Part shown: piece after piece, positions 1-9,463 of the stretch
Numbering within the stretch: the first letter of the stretch is position 1
Layout: every line of letters starts with the position of its first letter
Source of the DNA: Rhizobium aethiopicum
GTDB lineage: Bacteria > Pseudomonadota > Alphaproteobacteria > Rhizobiales > Rhizobiaceae
NCBI RefSeq assembly: GCF_900094625.1
Contig: NZ_FMAJ01000002.1
Span: forward strand, 124,001 to 188,000
Direction of reading: 5' to 3'
Length of the DNA stretch: 64,000 nucleotides
The notes under the pieces: generated by a model
What the model was told of the DNA's origin: nothing
The model's input: the letters and a program-made list of their open reading frames with translations, nothing else
The model's database searches: none
Made by a program: the position numbers and the translations under genes

Positions 1-277
1 CATCCCCGTCATGGTCTATGGGCTGAGGACCGATTTTCAGGGCAAGCTGTTTCCTGCCTCGCAGGAACTCCTGGCGATCGCCGACGAAATGCGCGAGGTG
101 CGCACGATCTGCCATTGCGGGCGCAAGGCCACGATGGTGGTGCGGCTGGACGCGCAGGGAAAGGTGCTGCATGAGGGCGCGCAGATCGATGTCGGCGGCA
201 ACGAGAAATATGTCTCGCTCTGCCGCAGACACTGGGACGACGAAATGAACGGGGCCTGGATCGCCGAGCCGGTATGA
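1..277 (+). CDS. tdk: Thymidine kinase, C-terminal part (cut by window edge)
   Basis: Thymidine kinase phosphorylates thymidine to dTMP in the salvage pathway. Only about the last 92 codons are inside the window; the reading frame is open to base 2, so the start lies to the left. The lasso region is recognisable in [12 protein letters not shown], which contacts the base in type II kinases, followed by ICHCGRKAT and, near the end, the C-x2-H of LCRRHW; together these form the structural zinc site of the family. The sequence is intact to its stop, and the next gene begins 74 bases downstream on the same strand. Confidence 0.88.
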   Translation, partial: IPVMVYGLRTDFQGKLFPASQELLAIADEMREVRTICHCGRKATMVVRLDAQGKVLHEGAQIDVGGNEKYVSLCRRHWDDEMNGAWIAEPV

Positions 278-351
278 GGCTGACGGCGCGACTGGTTTTC
301 TTCGGCGCCGCAAGCGGCTAGCTTGAGCAGGAGATTCTGCGGAGAGATCAG

Positions 352-1425
352 GTGCGCAAAGCCCCGCCATTCGACAACCAATACGAAGCCGCAGGCGGCC
401 TTGCCGAAAAGATTGCGGCCGAGGGAGCCTATTGCGAAACCTGCGTCCGCGCCTTTGACAGCGATGAAAAACATTCGGCCGACGAGGTCTTCCTCGAACA
501 GAATGCCCGCTTCCAGTCCCATATCGCCGATGGCGCGGCTCTCGATGTGCTGCTCGCCGAGCTGGTCTTTACGTTGGACAGGATGACGGCTGAGGTTTCG
601 GCCGACCTCGACAGCTTCCGCGGATTGACGCTGCGCGAGAAGATGGCCGGCTGGACGTCGCGCCAGCGGATGTGGCGCATGTATACCGAACGGGTGCGCG
701 AGGCGCCCGTCATCGAGCGGCTGCTCGACCTCCTGGCGAAATCCGACGCGCTCGCCAGGCTGATCGGAAGCCAGCGCGCGTCGATCATCGAACGCCACAA
801 GACGGCCGAGCGCGGCCTTGTCGACATCGTCGAGCAACGGCGCCGGCTGGTCGATTCGATCGATATCGCCCGCCTCAAGATGAAGGAGCTCAACGCCAAG
901 GCGCTGACGACCCAGGGCCGTATCGGTGTCTATGGCAACAGGGCGCACTGGGAGCAGATGGAGGCGGAGCGGCGGGCGCTGAAGGCGGAGGCGGAGCGCA
1001 TTTCCGCCGAGGAGCATGAGATGCGGGACGACAGCCAACGGCGCGAGCGCTTCATCGGCCTGTTCCAGGCCTTCGTCGATTCGCTGAATGGCCGGATCGG
1101 TAACTGCAACGTCTTGCTTCGCAAGCTGATGATCGATGTCGAGGAGCGGCTGATCATCTATCAGGCGCAGGTCGATACCGAACGGCCGGGCATGAAGGTC
1201 AGGATCAAGCCGGACATCTTTCCCGATATTGCGGCGCCGGTCCGGCTGTTCGAGAAGGGCATGCTGGTCGCCCAGGATCTGGAGCGGCGAAAAAGCCGGG
1301 CCGACCTCGACGTCGCCGGAAAATTTCCGGCCTATGCCGCGCCGGCGCCGGGAACACCGGGAGCGCCGCTCATCGATACCGCGCGCAGGTCTTTCCGCCT
1401 CAGGCTGCCGTTCCTGCGTTCCTGA
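352..1425 (+). CDS. Conserved hypothetical protein, coiled-coil rich
   Basis: A 357-residue soluble protein that I do not recognise. The GTG start is chosen because GGAGAG lies 5-10 bases upstream. There is no signal peptide or membrane segment. The centre (about residues 130-260) is rich in Arg, Glu, Ala and Leu with heptad-like spacing, suggesting long helices or a coiled coil. The tail has a Pro/Ala/Gly-rich linker (about 325-340) and a basic end. It is 135 bases upstream of a DUF2333 membrane protein gene on the same strand, so the two may act together at the inner membrane; that is inference from position only. Confidence 0.7.
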   Translation: MRKAPPFDNQYEAAGGLAEKIAAEGAYCETCVRAFDSDEKHSADEVFLEQNARFQSHIADGAALDVLLAELVFTLDRMTAEVSADLDSFRGLTLREKMAGWTSRQRMWRMYTERVREAPVIERLLDLLAKSDALARLIGSQRASIIERHKTAERGLVDIVEQRRRLVDSIDIARLKMKELNAKALTTQGRIGVYGNRAHWEQMEAERRALKAEAERISAEEHEMRDDSQRRERFIGLFQAFVDSLNGRIGNCNVLLRKLMIDVEERLIIYQAQVDTERPGMKVRIKPDIFPDIAAPVRLFEKGMLVAQDLERRKSRADLDVAGKFPAYAAPAPGTPGAPLIDTARRSFRLRLPFLRS

Positions 1426-1560
1426 TCTGCGCGGCGCGGTTTGCGCTGCTTTCATCCCGAAAATCGAGGAGCTCGTGTTGTGCTCGGGCTGGCGAGCGCA
1501 TATGTGGATGCAACGGGGCGGCGATGTCCCGGTGTTCGCCTCACCTGACAGGAGACGACG

Positions 1561-2691
1561 ATGCTTGACCGGATAGCCGGTTTTTTCAGGCTGATCGGCC
1601 AGACGATCGGTCGCTGGGCCCGCCTGTTTTTCGCCTGGGCCTTCTGGCCCTTCCTCGCCGCGCATGGCTGGTATCAGCGCCGGAGCTGGATGATCCGGCT
1701 GCCGATCATTGCATTCGTAGCGCTCTTCGTCGTGCTTTACGGCTATTTCTTCTGGCAGACGCAGGTCTGGACGAATTTCAACACCGCATTCGTCGGCCAG
1801 TACCGGCTCTCCGAACGCAAGGTTCCCGCCGGGCAGGAGCTGCCTGCGGCCGAGGGAGCCGTCACGGCGGCCGCCAAGACCTGCCAGCGGTCGGCCATCG
1901 TCGACGTTACCGCCGACCTGACCGATTTCAATGTCAACCAAAACGCATGGATATCCTCCATGCTGCTCTACAAGGCGGGCTTCTTCGGCATCGACTGGGA
2001 TCACACGCCCTTCCTCGACAACAAGGCATCGTTCCAGCGCGGCATCAACCAGGCGGTTCGTCGAACTTCGGCCGAACTCGTCGATACGCTTGGGCGCGTG
2101 CGCGGCACGTCGGGCATCAACAACGATTTGCAGCGCGCCCGCGGCAATCTGCAATTTGACGAACATAGCTGGTATTTCGGACTCAATCCCTTCGGACCGA
2201 AGACGCCGACGCCTTCCTTCTATCGCACGGCAATCGGAGACCTGCGCAAGTTCAACACCGACCTCGCCGCCTGCAACGCCATTTTCGACGGCCGCGCCGA
2301 CAATCTCATGCAGTTCATCGACCGCATCGCCAACGATCTCGGCAGTACCTCCGACATGCTCGCCGAACGGTCGGAACATCACAATCGCGGCTGGTTCGAC
2401 ACGCGTGCCGACGACCGGTTCTGGTTCGCCTACGGCCAGCTCTATGCCTATTACGCCATCCTGACCGCCGCGCAGGCCGATTTCTCGCAGGTGGTGCAAG
2501 AGCGCAATCTCGGCGCGATCTGGGGCGGCACGACGCGGCAGTTCCAGGCAGCACTGCGCATCCGGCCAGCGATCATCTCGAACGGGCGCGAGGACGGCTG
2601 GATTATGCCGAGCCATCTCGCCACCATGGGCTTCTACATTCTGAGGGTGCGCTCGAATCTCGTCGAGGTCCGGTCGGTGCTCGATCGTTAG
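1561..2691 (+). CDS. DUF2333 family inner-membrane protein
   Basis: A 376-residue protein resembling the DUF2333 family, whose function is unknown to me. The ATG follows AGGAG with good spacing. One clear membrane segment lies near residues 43-65 after a basic, aromatic N-terminal stretch; the rest (about residues 70-376) would be periplasmic. Family-like features are NAWISSMLLYKAGFFGIDWD and the conserved WYFGLNPFGPKTPTPS block. It follows the coiled-coil gene at 352-1425 on the same strand. No enzyme motif is visible. Confidence 0.8.
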   Translation: MLDRIAGFFRLIGQTIGRWARLFFAWAFWPFLAAHGWYQRRSWMIRLPIIAFVALFVVLYGYFFWQTQVWTNFNTAFVGQYRLSERKVPAGQELPAAEGAVTAAAKTCQRSAIVDVTADLTDFNVNQNAWISSMLLYKAGFFGIDWDHTPFLDNKASFQRGINQAVRRTSAELVDTLGRVRGTSGINNDLQRARGNLQFDEHSWYFGLNPFGPKTPTPSFYRTAIGDLRKFNTDLAACNAIFDGRADNLMQFIDRIANDLGSTSDMLAERSEHHNRGWFDTRADDRFWFAYGQLYAYYAILTAAQADFSQVVQERNLGAIWGGTTRQFQAALRIRPAIISNGREDGWIMPSHLATMGFYILRVRSNLVEVRSVLDR

Positions 2692-2822
2692 GCGTGCATC
2701 TCAGCTGCATCTGTGATGCCGAAATGGGCGCGGGACTGTTCAATATTGTCGACGACTGTTCGAAGCGAAGAGACACGCTCCCCCTAAGTCATGGGACGAC
2801 GTGCTGACTCTCCGCTGATTCC

Positions 2823-3548
2823 TCAGTTGATCAGCTTCAATCGAATTGCTTTTGCTACCAACTGGGTGCGATTGACGCAATCAAGCTTTTTGATCGCATT
2901 CGTCATATAGGCGTTCACTGTATGGTCGGAGAGCGTCAGGATCTGGCCGATCTCGATCGATGTCTTTCCCTGGGCCGTCCAGCGCACGACTTCGAGTTCA
3001 CGGGCCGATAGCGCATTGTGTGCATTTTCCTCGTTGCGTCTGACGGCATTGTATGCGTCGAGGGCGTGGAGGATGATGATCGCCAGCTCGTTGATCTCGC
3101 TCTGGCCGAGCGCGGCGCGCTCGCCGCAGAACCAGAAGACGAGGCGCCGGCCATCGACTGAAATAGTCGGCATGGCAATGCCCGCCGGTATCGCATGGCG
3201 CAGCATGAGCGTGCGCAGTTCGATCGGAAAAGCCTGTCCACTGACGGCATCGTTGAGGTGCCAGGCTTGCGGCACGGCCGACTCCCTCAGCCGCAAGCCG
3301 AAAGGGCAACCTCGCATCATGTTGGCGCGATCGAAATCTTTGATATAGGCTGCGGGAAGCGAGCTTTCGATCAGTAGCGGTTTCAGGAGGAGGTCTTCCG
3401 GCGAGGGGGCGTTCATCAACGTCGCATAGGACAGTCCGAAGGCTGCGGACACTCTGCCGAGCCCCTGTGCAAACAGACCGCGTGTTCCTGCAGCAGCTAA
3501 TTCCGCCGAAAGCAACGACTGTCTTTCAGAGGTGGTCATGTAAGACAT
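2823..3548 (-). CDS. LuxR-type transcriptional regulator (solo)
   Basis: A 241-residue regulator with an autoinducer-binding-like N-terminal domain (about 15-160) and a C-terminal GerE helix-turn-helix (about 175-241), containing LSARELEVVRWTAQGKTSIEIG and HTVNAYMTNAIKKLDC. The open frame extends upstream, but the ATG at 3548 is preceded by GGAGGC at ideal spacing and gives the normal LuxR length. The usual W-x3-Y and D-P acyl-homoserine-lactone contacts are not evident: the region reads YIKDFDRANMMRGCP. No luxI-type synthase gene is nearby, so it is a LuxR solo whose ligand, if any, is unknown. It is divergent from the exported protein gene at 3878. Confidence 0.85.
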   Translation of the reverse strand: MSYMTTSERQSLLSAELAAAGTRGLFAQGLGRVSAAFGLSYATLMNAPSPEDLLLKPLLIESSLPAAYIKDFDRANMMRGCPFGLRLRESAVPQAWHLNDAVSGQAFPIELRTLMLRHAIPAGIAMPTISVDGRRLVFWFCGERAALGQSEINELAIIILHALDAYNAVRRNEENAHNALSARELEVVRWTAQGKTSIEIGQILTLSDHTVNAYMTNAIKKLDCVNRTQLVAKAIRLKLIN

Positions 3549-3877
3549 TTCTACGCCTCCGGCAGCCTCAGTGTTAACGCTATCAGATACACAAACACCG
3601 CTGGATGCTAGTCCCAATTGGCTTGTCTCAGACCGATTTAGTCGAATCATGAAGAAATAGTCACGACTGCGCGCGCCTCGGTTGAGCTCGGCTTGTACGA
3701 GTAGCGTTGTGGTATCTTCGGCTTCTCCTGCGGCGGGATCACTGCGGATCTCGCCTGCTCCGGCGGGGAGAGAATCGGCCGGGGGAGCCCCAGCGGCGGG
3801 AGGCACCCAAATCTGGCTTGCTGCGGCACGATGCAATTGCTAAGCGTATTATCATGTATAACCGAGGCGTTTTAATC
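3549..3877. other. Divergent intergenic region between LuxR gene and exported protein gene
   Basis: About 329 bases without a convincing gene. Frames that remain open through it are extensions of the two flanking genes beyond their best ribosome binding sites. It must carry the promoters for both divergent genes. I saw no clear lux-box-like inverted repeat. Confidence 0.6.
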
Positions 3878-5554
3878 GTGCGCTTTTCATTCGGCCTGCG
3901 TCTGAAGCATCTATTTTCTCTGACATTACTTGTATTTCTCCTTTTGAGCTTGCCGATTGGTGCCGCGACGTCGCAGGCTGCCGGGCAGAAGAAGCCAGCG
4001 GGTCAACCGCCGATGCGCTTCATCCTCGTGCACCATCTCCTCTGCATGGAAGACTGTCCGGAATGGATATCGGCAGAGGGACGCATAACCTCCGATACGC
4101 CCGGGCAACTCCGAAAAATTCTTAAGAAAATCGGCGACCGAAAGCTGCCGATCGTCTTCCGTTCGGAGGGCGGTGATGTCGATGCCGCCTATGCGATGGG
4201 CAGGATGATCCGCAAAGCAGGTCTGGAAACGGCGGTAGGCGGCACGAGGCTGAAGGATTGCCCGGCTGACGATCTGCGTTGCGATGCGGCTATTGCGAAG
4301 GACGGGACCGCGCTCGGCAACACCTATTCGGCCGGGGCATATTGTTTTTCCGCCTGTCCGCTGGCGTTCGCAGGCGGTACGTCGCGTGTCGCGTCGCAAT
4401 GGGCTTTCATCGGTGTCCACCAGATCACGACGGTCTACAACAAGGTGCGCGTCTCCTACCGCATCGAATACAAAATCGTGAACGGCAAGAAGAAGGAAAT
4501 CTCGCGCAGGGAAGTCGGTCGCAAGTCAGCAGGGCAGAGCAGCTCCACCAAGCTCGGCAAGAAGGCCACCATCGCCCTGGCAAGTTATTTAAGGGAGATG
4601 GGGGTCGATAACGATCTGGTGGATCATATGATGAGCGCCACGCCGGACAGCATCAAGATAGTGCCGCCCGCCGAGGCAATTCGAATAGGCCTTATGACCG
4701 ACATGCTGTCCTACAATGAATGGCCGGGCATGCCGCTTTGCGCACCGGATGCAGCCGCCCAGGCCGTCTGCCACGGCCATCGGGCAGTCGAGCCGCCTGT
4801 GGCTGAGGCGCCGGTATCTAAGGCCCCGGCGCAGAAAGCTTCCGCAGCCACAAGCGAGGGACTGCCGAAAACCCACCCGATGGACTTTCTGCTGATGCGC
4901 AACGGCAATTGCCAGGAAGAGTGCACGGAGTGGATTTCCGCTGATGGCGACATCACGCCGGATACACCTGCTCGGCTGAAGGCGATTTTGGAGATACTCG
5001 GCGGAAGGAAGCTGCCGGTCGTCTTTCAGTCGCATGGCGGGGACATGGATGCTGCTTTTGCAATGGGGCGGATGATCCGCGCGGCAGGTCTGGAAACCTC
5101 GGTTGGCAGGACGCAGTCGCCGAATTGTCCGAAGCCGGACCCTCGTTGCAAAGCCAGCATCTCCAAAAGCGGACCGACTGAGGGTGAAGTCTTTGCCGGC
5201 CGCGCGGACTGCCTTTCGACTTGTACTCTTGTCTTGATGAGCGGGACGCCGCGGATTGTCGGATATTCCAATATCGGTCTCGTCAGACCCACGGCGTTTG
5301 AATATAGGAAATTCTTCGCGTATTTCGACGAGATGGGCGTGACTGCCGAGGCCTACGAGGCGATGATGCTCGCGACATCAATCGAGCGAAAGATTTTACT
5401 TCGTTCTCAGGCGCTCGAGCTAGGCATCATCAATGGTATCATCCCTTATGGTGACGAGCCCGGCTTGCATGTCTGCGGACCAGAGGCGAAGGAAAGTCTC
5501 CGGTGCCCCCGAAATCAGAAGCCTGAAATTGCGCCTGTGGCCTTGGCAAACTGA
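3878..5554 (+). CDS. Exported protein with two tandem ClpP/crotonase-fold domains
   Basis: A 558-residue protein made of two similar halves. The GTG start follows GAGG by 10 bases and gives a clean signal peptide (basic start, Leu/Phe-rich core, ending near residue 33); an ATG at 3854 is possible but lacks a ribosome binding site. Copy 1 (about 45-285) has FRSEGGDVDAAYAMGRMI, a Ser at 158 in YCFSAC and a His at 181 in GVHQI, resembling the Ser/His pair of periplasmic ClpP-like proteins. Copy 2 (about 335-545) repeats FQSHGGDMDAAFAMGRMI and keeps Ser447 in CLSTC, but the equivalent His position, the same 23 residues further on, is Arg470. A Pro/Ala linker joins them. The six or more Cys residues per half suggest disulfides. 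Substrate unknown. Confidence 0.72.
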   Translation: MRFSFGLRLKHLFSLTLLVFLLLSLPIGAATSQAAGQKKPAGQPPMRFILVHHLLCMEDCPEWISAEGRITSDTPGQLRKILKKIGDRKLPIVFRSEGGDVDAAYAMGRMIRKAGLETAVGGTRLKDCPADDLRCDAAIAKDGTALGNTYSAGAYCFSACPLAFAGGTSRVASQWAFIGVHQITTVYNKVRVSYRIEYKIVNGKKKEISRREVGRKSAGQSSSTKLGKKATIALASYLREMGVDNDLVDHMMSATPDSIKIVPPAEAIRIGLMTDMLSYNEWPGMPLCAPDAAAQAVCHGHRAVEPPVAEAPVSKAPAQKASAATSEGLPKTHPMDFLLMRNGNCQEECTEWISADGDITPDTPARLKAILEILGGRKLPVVFQSHGGDMDAAFAMGRMIRAAGLETSVGRTQSPNCPKPDPRCKASISKSGPTEGEVFAGRADCLSTCTLVLMSGTPRIVGYSNIGLVRPTAFEYRKFFAYFDEMGVTAEAYEAMMLATSIERKILLRSQALELGIINGIIPYGDEPGLHVCGPEAKESLRCPRNQKPEIAPVALAN

Positions 5555-5596
5555 TGTCGGCGAAAGGGCAGACCGGAACGTGTCTTCCTGCCCTCG

Positions 5597-6127
5597 TCAA
5601 TCCCTATCCTTCAGATCGTTTTTCGATGTGACGCTCATCAGCTTCTCCAGAAAGCCGAGCATTACGGCGGAGGCGACGAAGGCGAGGTGCATAAGCGTCA
5701 GCCACATGATCTTGCCGTCGGCGTATTTGTCGGCGTTGAGGAAGACCTGCAGCAGGTGGATGGAGGAGATGGCGACGATCGACGAGGCGACCTTGATCTT
5801 CAGGCTGCCTGAGTCAAGCTTGCCGAGGAAGGAGACCTCGTTGTCGGCCTCGTCGACCTCATCGAACCGGCTGACGAAATTCTCGTAGCCGGAGATCATC
5901 ACCATGACGATCAGGCTCGCGACGAGTGCCGCATCGATCAGGCCGAGCATGGCAAGGATCATATCCGCCTCGTCAAGCACGAAGACGCCGGCGGCGATCT
6001 TCAACAGTTTGTAGCCGAAGGAAACGGCATAGGCGGCGAGCGCCAGCACCAGACCTATATAGAAGGCGACGAGGAGCCAGCGGCTCGACAGGATGATACG
6101 CTCGACGAGGAGTTCCAGTGCTTTCAT
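5597..6127 (-). CDS. UPF0114 (YqhA-type) inner-membrane protein
   Basis: A 176-residue protein with four hydrophobic segments (about 15-38, 57-80, 110-128 and 140-162). The N-terminal LLVERIILSSRWLLVAFYIGL and the central MVMISGYENFVSRFD match the UPF0114/TIGR00645 family. Its function is unknown. The ATG has AGGTGAAGAG just upstream. It is convergent with the tandem ClpP-fold gene (42-base gap) and divergent from fhs. Confidence 0.87.
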   Translation of the reverse strand: MKALELLVERIILSSRWLLVAFYIGLVLALAAYAVSFGYKLLKIAAGVFVLDEADMILAMLGLIDAALVASLIVMVMISGYENFVSRFDEVDEADNEVSFLGKLDSGSLKIKVASSIVAISSIHLLQVFLNADKYADGKIMWLTLMHLAFVASAVMLGFLEKLMSVTSKNDLKDRD

Positions 6128-6283
6128 CTCTTCACCTTAAGAAGCCGCGATTGTTGAGCGGCACATAACCATCCGGCGTGGCGGCGGCAAGGCGAGCGCT
6201 ATTCACACCTTTCCGATATTTCGATATCCCAATGGTAAGGACAAACGCCTTCGCGCCTGCGCAGGCCGGGACGGGGAACATCC

Positions 6284-7963
6284 ATGCCATCAATCAAATC
6301 CGATATCGAAATTGCGCGCGCCGCGGCCAAGAGGCCGATCTTCGAGATTGGGGCGAATCTCGGTATCGCGGCCGAGCAACTCGTCCCCTATGGCCACGAC
6401 AAGGCAAAGGTCAGCGCCGAGTTCATCGGGGCGCAGGCGGGCAAGAAGGACGGCAAGCTGATCCTCGTCACCGCGATCAATCCGACCCCTGCGGGCGAAG
6501 GCAAGACGACGACGACCGTCGGCCTCGGCGACGGGCTGAACCGGATCGGCAAGAAAGCCATCGTCTGTATCCGTGAAGCTTCGCTCGGCCCCTGCTTCGG
6601 GGTCAAGGGCGGGGCGGCCGGCGGCGGATATGCGCAGGTCGTGCCGATGGAAGACATCAACCTGCACTTTACCGGCGATTTCCACGCGATCACCTCGGCG
6701 CACAATCTGCTGGCGGCATTGATCGACAACCACATCTATTGGGGCAACGAGGAGAATATCGACATCCGCCGCATCACCTGGCGGCGGGTCATGGACATGA
6801 ACGATCGGGCGCTCCGGAGCATGGTTTCCTCGCTCGGCGGCGTCGCCAACGGTTTTCCGCGCCAGGGCGGCTTCGACATCACCGTCGCATCGGAGGTGAT
6901 GGCGATCCTCTGCCTCGCCACTGATCTCAAGGATCTGGAGCGGCGGCTCGGCGACATCATCGTCGGCTATCGCTTCGACAGGACGCCGGTCCATGCGCGC
7001 GACCTGAAAGCCGACGGCGCGATGGCCGTGCTCTTGAAGGATGCGATGCAGCCGAACCTCGTGCAGACGCTGGAGAACAATCCTGCCTTCGTGCATGGCG
7101 GCCCCTTCGCCAATATCGCCCACGGCTGCAATTCGGTGACGGCGACAAAGACGGCGCTGAAGCTTGCCGATTACGTGGTGACCGAAGCAGGTTTCGGCGC
7201 CGATCTCGGCGCCGAGAAATTTTTCAACATCAAATGCCGCAAGGCTGGGCTGAAGCCGGATGCGGCCGTCATCGTCGCGACCGTCAGGGCGCTGAAGATG
7301 AATGGCGGTGTGAAGAAGGAGGATCTCGGAAACGAGGATGTGGCGGCGCTGAAGAAAGGCTGCGCCAATCTCGGCCGCCACGTCGCCAATGTGCGCCGTT
7401 TCGGCGTGCCTGTTGTCGTGGCGATCAATCATTTCGTCACGGATAGCGATGCCGAGATCGCGGCGGTGAAGGAATTCGTCTCGCGGCTCGGGGCCGAAGC
7501 GATCCTCTGCCAGCACTGGGCCAAGGGTTCGGCCGGCATCGAGGAGCTGGCGCACAAGGTGGTGGAACTGGCCGAATCGGGCCAGGCGAAATTCCAGCCG
7601 CTCTACGGGGACGACATCTCACTGTTCGAAAAGATCGAGATCGTCGCGTCGAAGATCTACCACGCCGGCGAGGTGACGGCCGACAAGGCGGTGCGCGACC
7701 AGCTGCAGACATGGGAGGAGCAGGGCTACGGCAAGCTGCCGGTCTGCATGGCGAAGACGCAATATTCCTTCTCCACCGACCCGAACCTGCGCGGTGCGCC
7801 GGAAGGTCACATCGTCTCCGTGCGCGAGGTGCGGCTTTCGGCCGGGGCGGGCTTCGTCGTCGCCATCACCGGCGAAATCATGACGATGCCGGGCCTGCCG
7901 AAATCGCCCTCGGCGGAACGGATTTTCCTGAACGACCAAGGTTACATCGAGGGGTTGTTCTGA
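6284..7963 (+). CDS. fhs: Formate-tetrahydrofolate ligase
   Basis: A 559-residue cytosolic enzyme, the normal length, that makes 10-formyltetrahydrofolate from formate, THF and ATP for one-carbon metabolism. The family P-loop is at about residue 68 ([15 protein letters not shown]), followed by [19 protein letters not shown] and the conserved [11 protein letters not shown] block. The C-terminal substrate region with VAINHF and the [14 protein letters not shown] end is intact. The start [12 protein letters not shown] matches the family. A short GATAT-TTCG-ATATC palindrome lies at 6215-6228 in the leader. The 3' end overlaps the convergent small gene at 7942-8157 by 22 bases. Confidence 0.97.
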   Translation: MPSIKSDIEIARAAAKRPIFEIGANLGIAAEQLVPYGHDKAKVSAEFIGAQAGKKDGKLILVTAINPTPAGEGKTTTTVGLGDGLNRIGKKAIVCIREASLGPCFGVKGGAAGGGYAQVVPMEDINLHFTGDFHAITSAHNLLAALIDNHIYWGNEENIDIRRITWRRVMDMNDRALRSMVSSLGGVANGFPRQGGFDITVASEVMAILCLATDLKDLERRLGDIIVGYRFDRTPVHARDLKADGAMAVLLKDAMQPNLVQTLENNPAFVHGGPFANIAHGCNSVTATKTALKLADYVVTEAGFGADLGAEKFFNIKCRKAGLKPDAAVIVATVRALKMNGGVKKEDLGNEDVAALKKGCANLGRHVANVRRFGVPVVVAINHFVTDSDAEIAAVKEFVSRLGAEAILCQHWAKGSAGIEELAHKVVELAESGQAKFQPLYGDDISLFEKIEIVASKIYHAGEVTADKAVRDQLQTWEEQGYGKLPVCMAKTQYSFSTDPNLRGAPEGHIVSVREVRLSAGAGFVVAITGEIMTMPGLPKSPSAERIFLNDQGYIEGLF

Positions 7964-8157
7964 TGCGGTGATGGCTTGCCGAAGCGCTCAACCAGATGCT
8001 TTTCAAAGTCTGGATCGATGAACAGCCATATGAAAAGGCGTTGCAGCGTGCCGAGCAACAGCGCTCCGATGGCAAAGAGCCGATGCAATTCACCGGTAAA
8101 GATGAAGCCGACAACGACGATCAGGAGAGCCGCGATGACGTTCGCTATGATCATCAC
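7942..8157 (-). CDS. Small hypothetical membrane protein
   Basis: A predicted 71-residue protein with a hydrophobic first half ([16 protein letters not shown], then a second segment around [20 protein letters not shown]), suggesting two membrane spans, and a charged tail ending in PSM. The GTG start at 8157 is chosen because GGAGGAG lies 10 bases upstream; an ATG follows directly at 8154. A longer form from a TTG at 8247, overlapping the stop of the extensin-like gene, is also open (101 residues). Function unknown. Its end overlaps the 3' end of fhs. Confidence 0.6.
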   Translation of the reverse strand: MMIIANVIAALLIVVVGFIFTGELHRLFAIGALLLGTLQRLFIWLFIDPDFEKHLVERFGKPSPHQNNPSM

Positions 8158-8243
8158 TTGCCGCTGACTCCTCCAACCATTTTGCAGCTTCCATATGGTT
8201 GTGTCCCCGCGCGATTCAAGCGAGGATCGCAGCCACTGAAAGA

Positions 8244-9194
8244 TCAATGGCAGTAGCGATAACCGCCCTTCCTCTCCATCACGTCGAGGTGGAAATGGGT
8301 CTCATGGGCGGAGTCGCTTTCGGGGTCGAGGACGGTGGTGAAATAGAGGCAGCCGGCGGCGCTGACCGTGCGCTGGAAGGCTCCGCTCAGTGTCGAATCC
8401 TCGCGGCGGGAGCGCACAGCGACGTCCTCGCCCTTTTCGAAATGGAAGCTCGCAATATCGATGGCGTTGCCGCGGGCATGTTCGGAGATCTTGCCTGTGT
8501 CGGCGCCGTTGCGAAGGCGGCACATATAGGCCGTAGCCTGGTTGACGGCTGTGATGCGGCCTTGCTCCGGCAGGGCGGCGGAGGCTGCGGGGATGACGCT
8601 TTCCTTCATCCAGCGGGCAAGGGCAAGTGCCGCCGGACAGCGTATTGTCGCCTCCGGCTTCAACGTGATGCCGGGCAGGGCTTCGGAGACGATGATCGGC
8701 TTGTCGATCCCACAGCCGTTGCCGTCGTCGATGCGCTGGGCCTCCTTGAAGACGACGCCCAAGGCCTTGAGCGCGGCCGTGCATTTCGCATGGTCGGCAT
8801 CGCTTTCGGGCTCGATCGTCAGATGCTGTTCTTCAAGCGTCTGCTCGCCGGGCCGTTTGTCTTCCGGCGGCATCTGCGGGTTTTCGAGCTTGCCCGGCGG
8901 CAACGGCGGACCTTGCATGGGTTCCGCAGGCTCGGGCTTTACCGGTTCGACCGTCGGGGCAGATGGCTGGTCAGGTGGGGATGTCTCCGGCTCCTTAACA
9001 TCAGGTTTCGGCTGAGGAGCAGGTACCTCTTGAGGCGCGGGCGGTTCAGCCTTTTCCGAGGACGGGGCGGCGGGGCTGGTCACGGGGGCGGCATCGGGCC
9101 TCGGTTGAGGCAATGGACCTTGCGGTGGCAGGCGGGCGCCGGCAAGAAAGACAGTAGCGGCGAGAAGGATCGCCAATGGCAAAAATTTTCTCAA
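8244..9194 (-). CDS. Extensin-like C-terminal domain protein, exported
   Basis: A 316-residue protein. From a TTG start (GGGAAG upstream) it has a signal peptide (about 1-22), then a long Pro/Glu/Lys/Ala-rich linker (about 25-125) and an extensin-like C-terminal domain (about 130-316). That domain has conserved Cys residues (CGIDKP, IRCP, MCRL, GCLYF, YCH end), SEHARGNAIDIASF and the metal-site-like HETHFHLDV. Such proteins are thought to be envelope or cell-wall acting; the H-x-H and SEHA..D motifs suggest a peptidase-like metal site, but the activity is unproven. Reading upstream of 9194 enters A+T-rich leader DNA, so the longer frame is rejected. Confidence 0.83.
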   Translation of the reverse strand: MRKFLPLAILLAATVFLAGARLPPQGPLPQPRPDAAPVTSPAAPSSEKAEPPAPQEVPAPQPKPDVKEPETSPPDQPSAPTVEPVKPEPAEPMQGPPLPPGKLENPQMPPEDKRPGEQTLEEQHLTIEPESDADHAKCTAALKALGVVFKEAQRIDDGNGCGIDKPIIVSEALPGITLKPEATIRCPAALALARWMKESVIPAASAALPEQGRITAVNQATAYMCRLRNGADTGKISEHARGNAIDIASFHFEKGEDVAVRSRREDSTLSGAFQRTVSAAGCLYFTTVLDPESDSAHETHFHLDVMERKGGYRYCH

Positions 9195-9285
9195 GGCACC
9201 CGCTTCCCAGTATCCGTGGCTAGAAACAACGCATGAGAGCGCTTTTCGTTGCAATTGTGCAACGTCCTTGAAGATCGCTAAAACT

Positions 9286-9300
9286 TGATCAAAATATTCA
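9286..9300 (+). promoter_or_regulatory. Candidate RirA (IRO) site upstream of the haem receptor
   Basis: TGA-TCAAAATAT-TCA matches the TGA-N9-TCA iron-responsive operator pattern used by RirA in rhizobia. It lies about 20 bases upstream of TTGACA (9321-9326), which has a weak -10 (TATGCG, 9344-9349) at 17-base spacing and leads into the haem receptor gene at 9464. A short pattern like this can arise by chance. Confidence 0.5.
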
Positions 9301-9463
9301 ACATAACTGGGCAGCTTATGTTGACAATCGCCGTCATGTTTTTTATGCGGCGAAAAGAAGGCGGAAGTCTGCTTCGTCTTTATCCGCAAAAGCCCAGCCA
9401 GCCCATCGAGCGTTCGACGCGCCACGACCAGCCAGCCCGGTAATTCATCATTAGGGGTAGGTT

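Noticed and set aside
37..2616. Very long open frame on the minus strand opposite the first genes
   Set aside because: It is antisense to three genes with recognisable families or good ribosome binding sites. High G+C codon use leaves such antisense frames open; its translation is Arg/Asp/His-rich with no known motif.
6128..6283. Possible riboswitch in the fhs leader
   Set aside because: Only a short GATAT-TTCG-ATATC palindrome was seen, and no conserved riboswitch core could be recognised.
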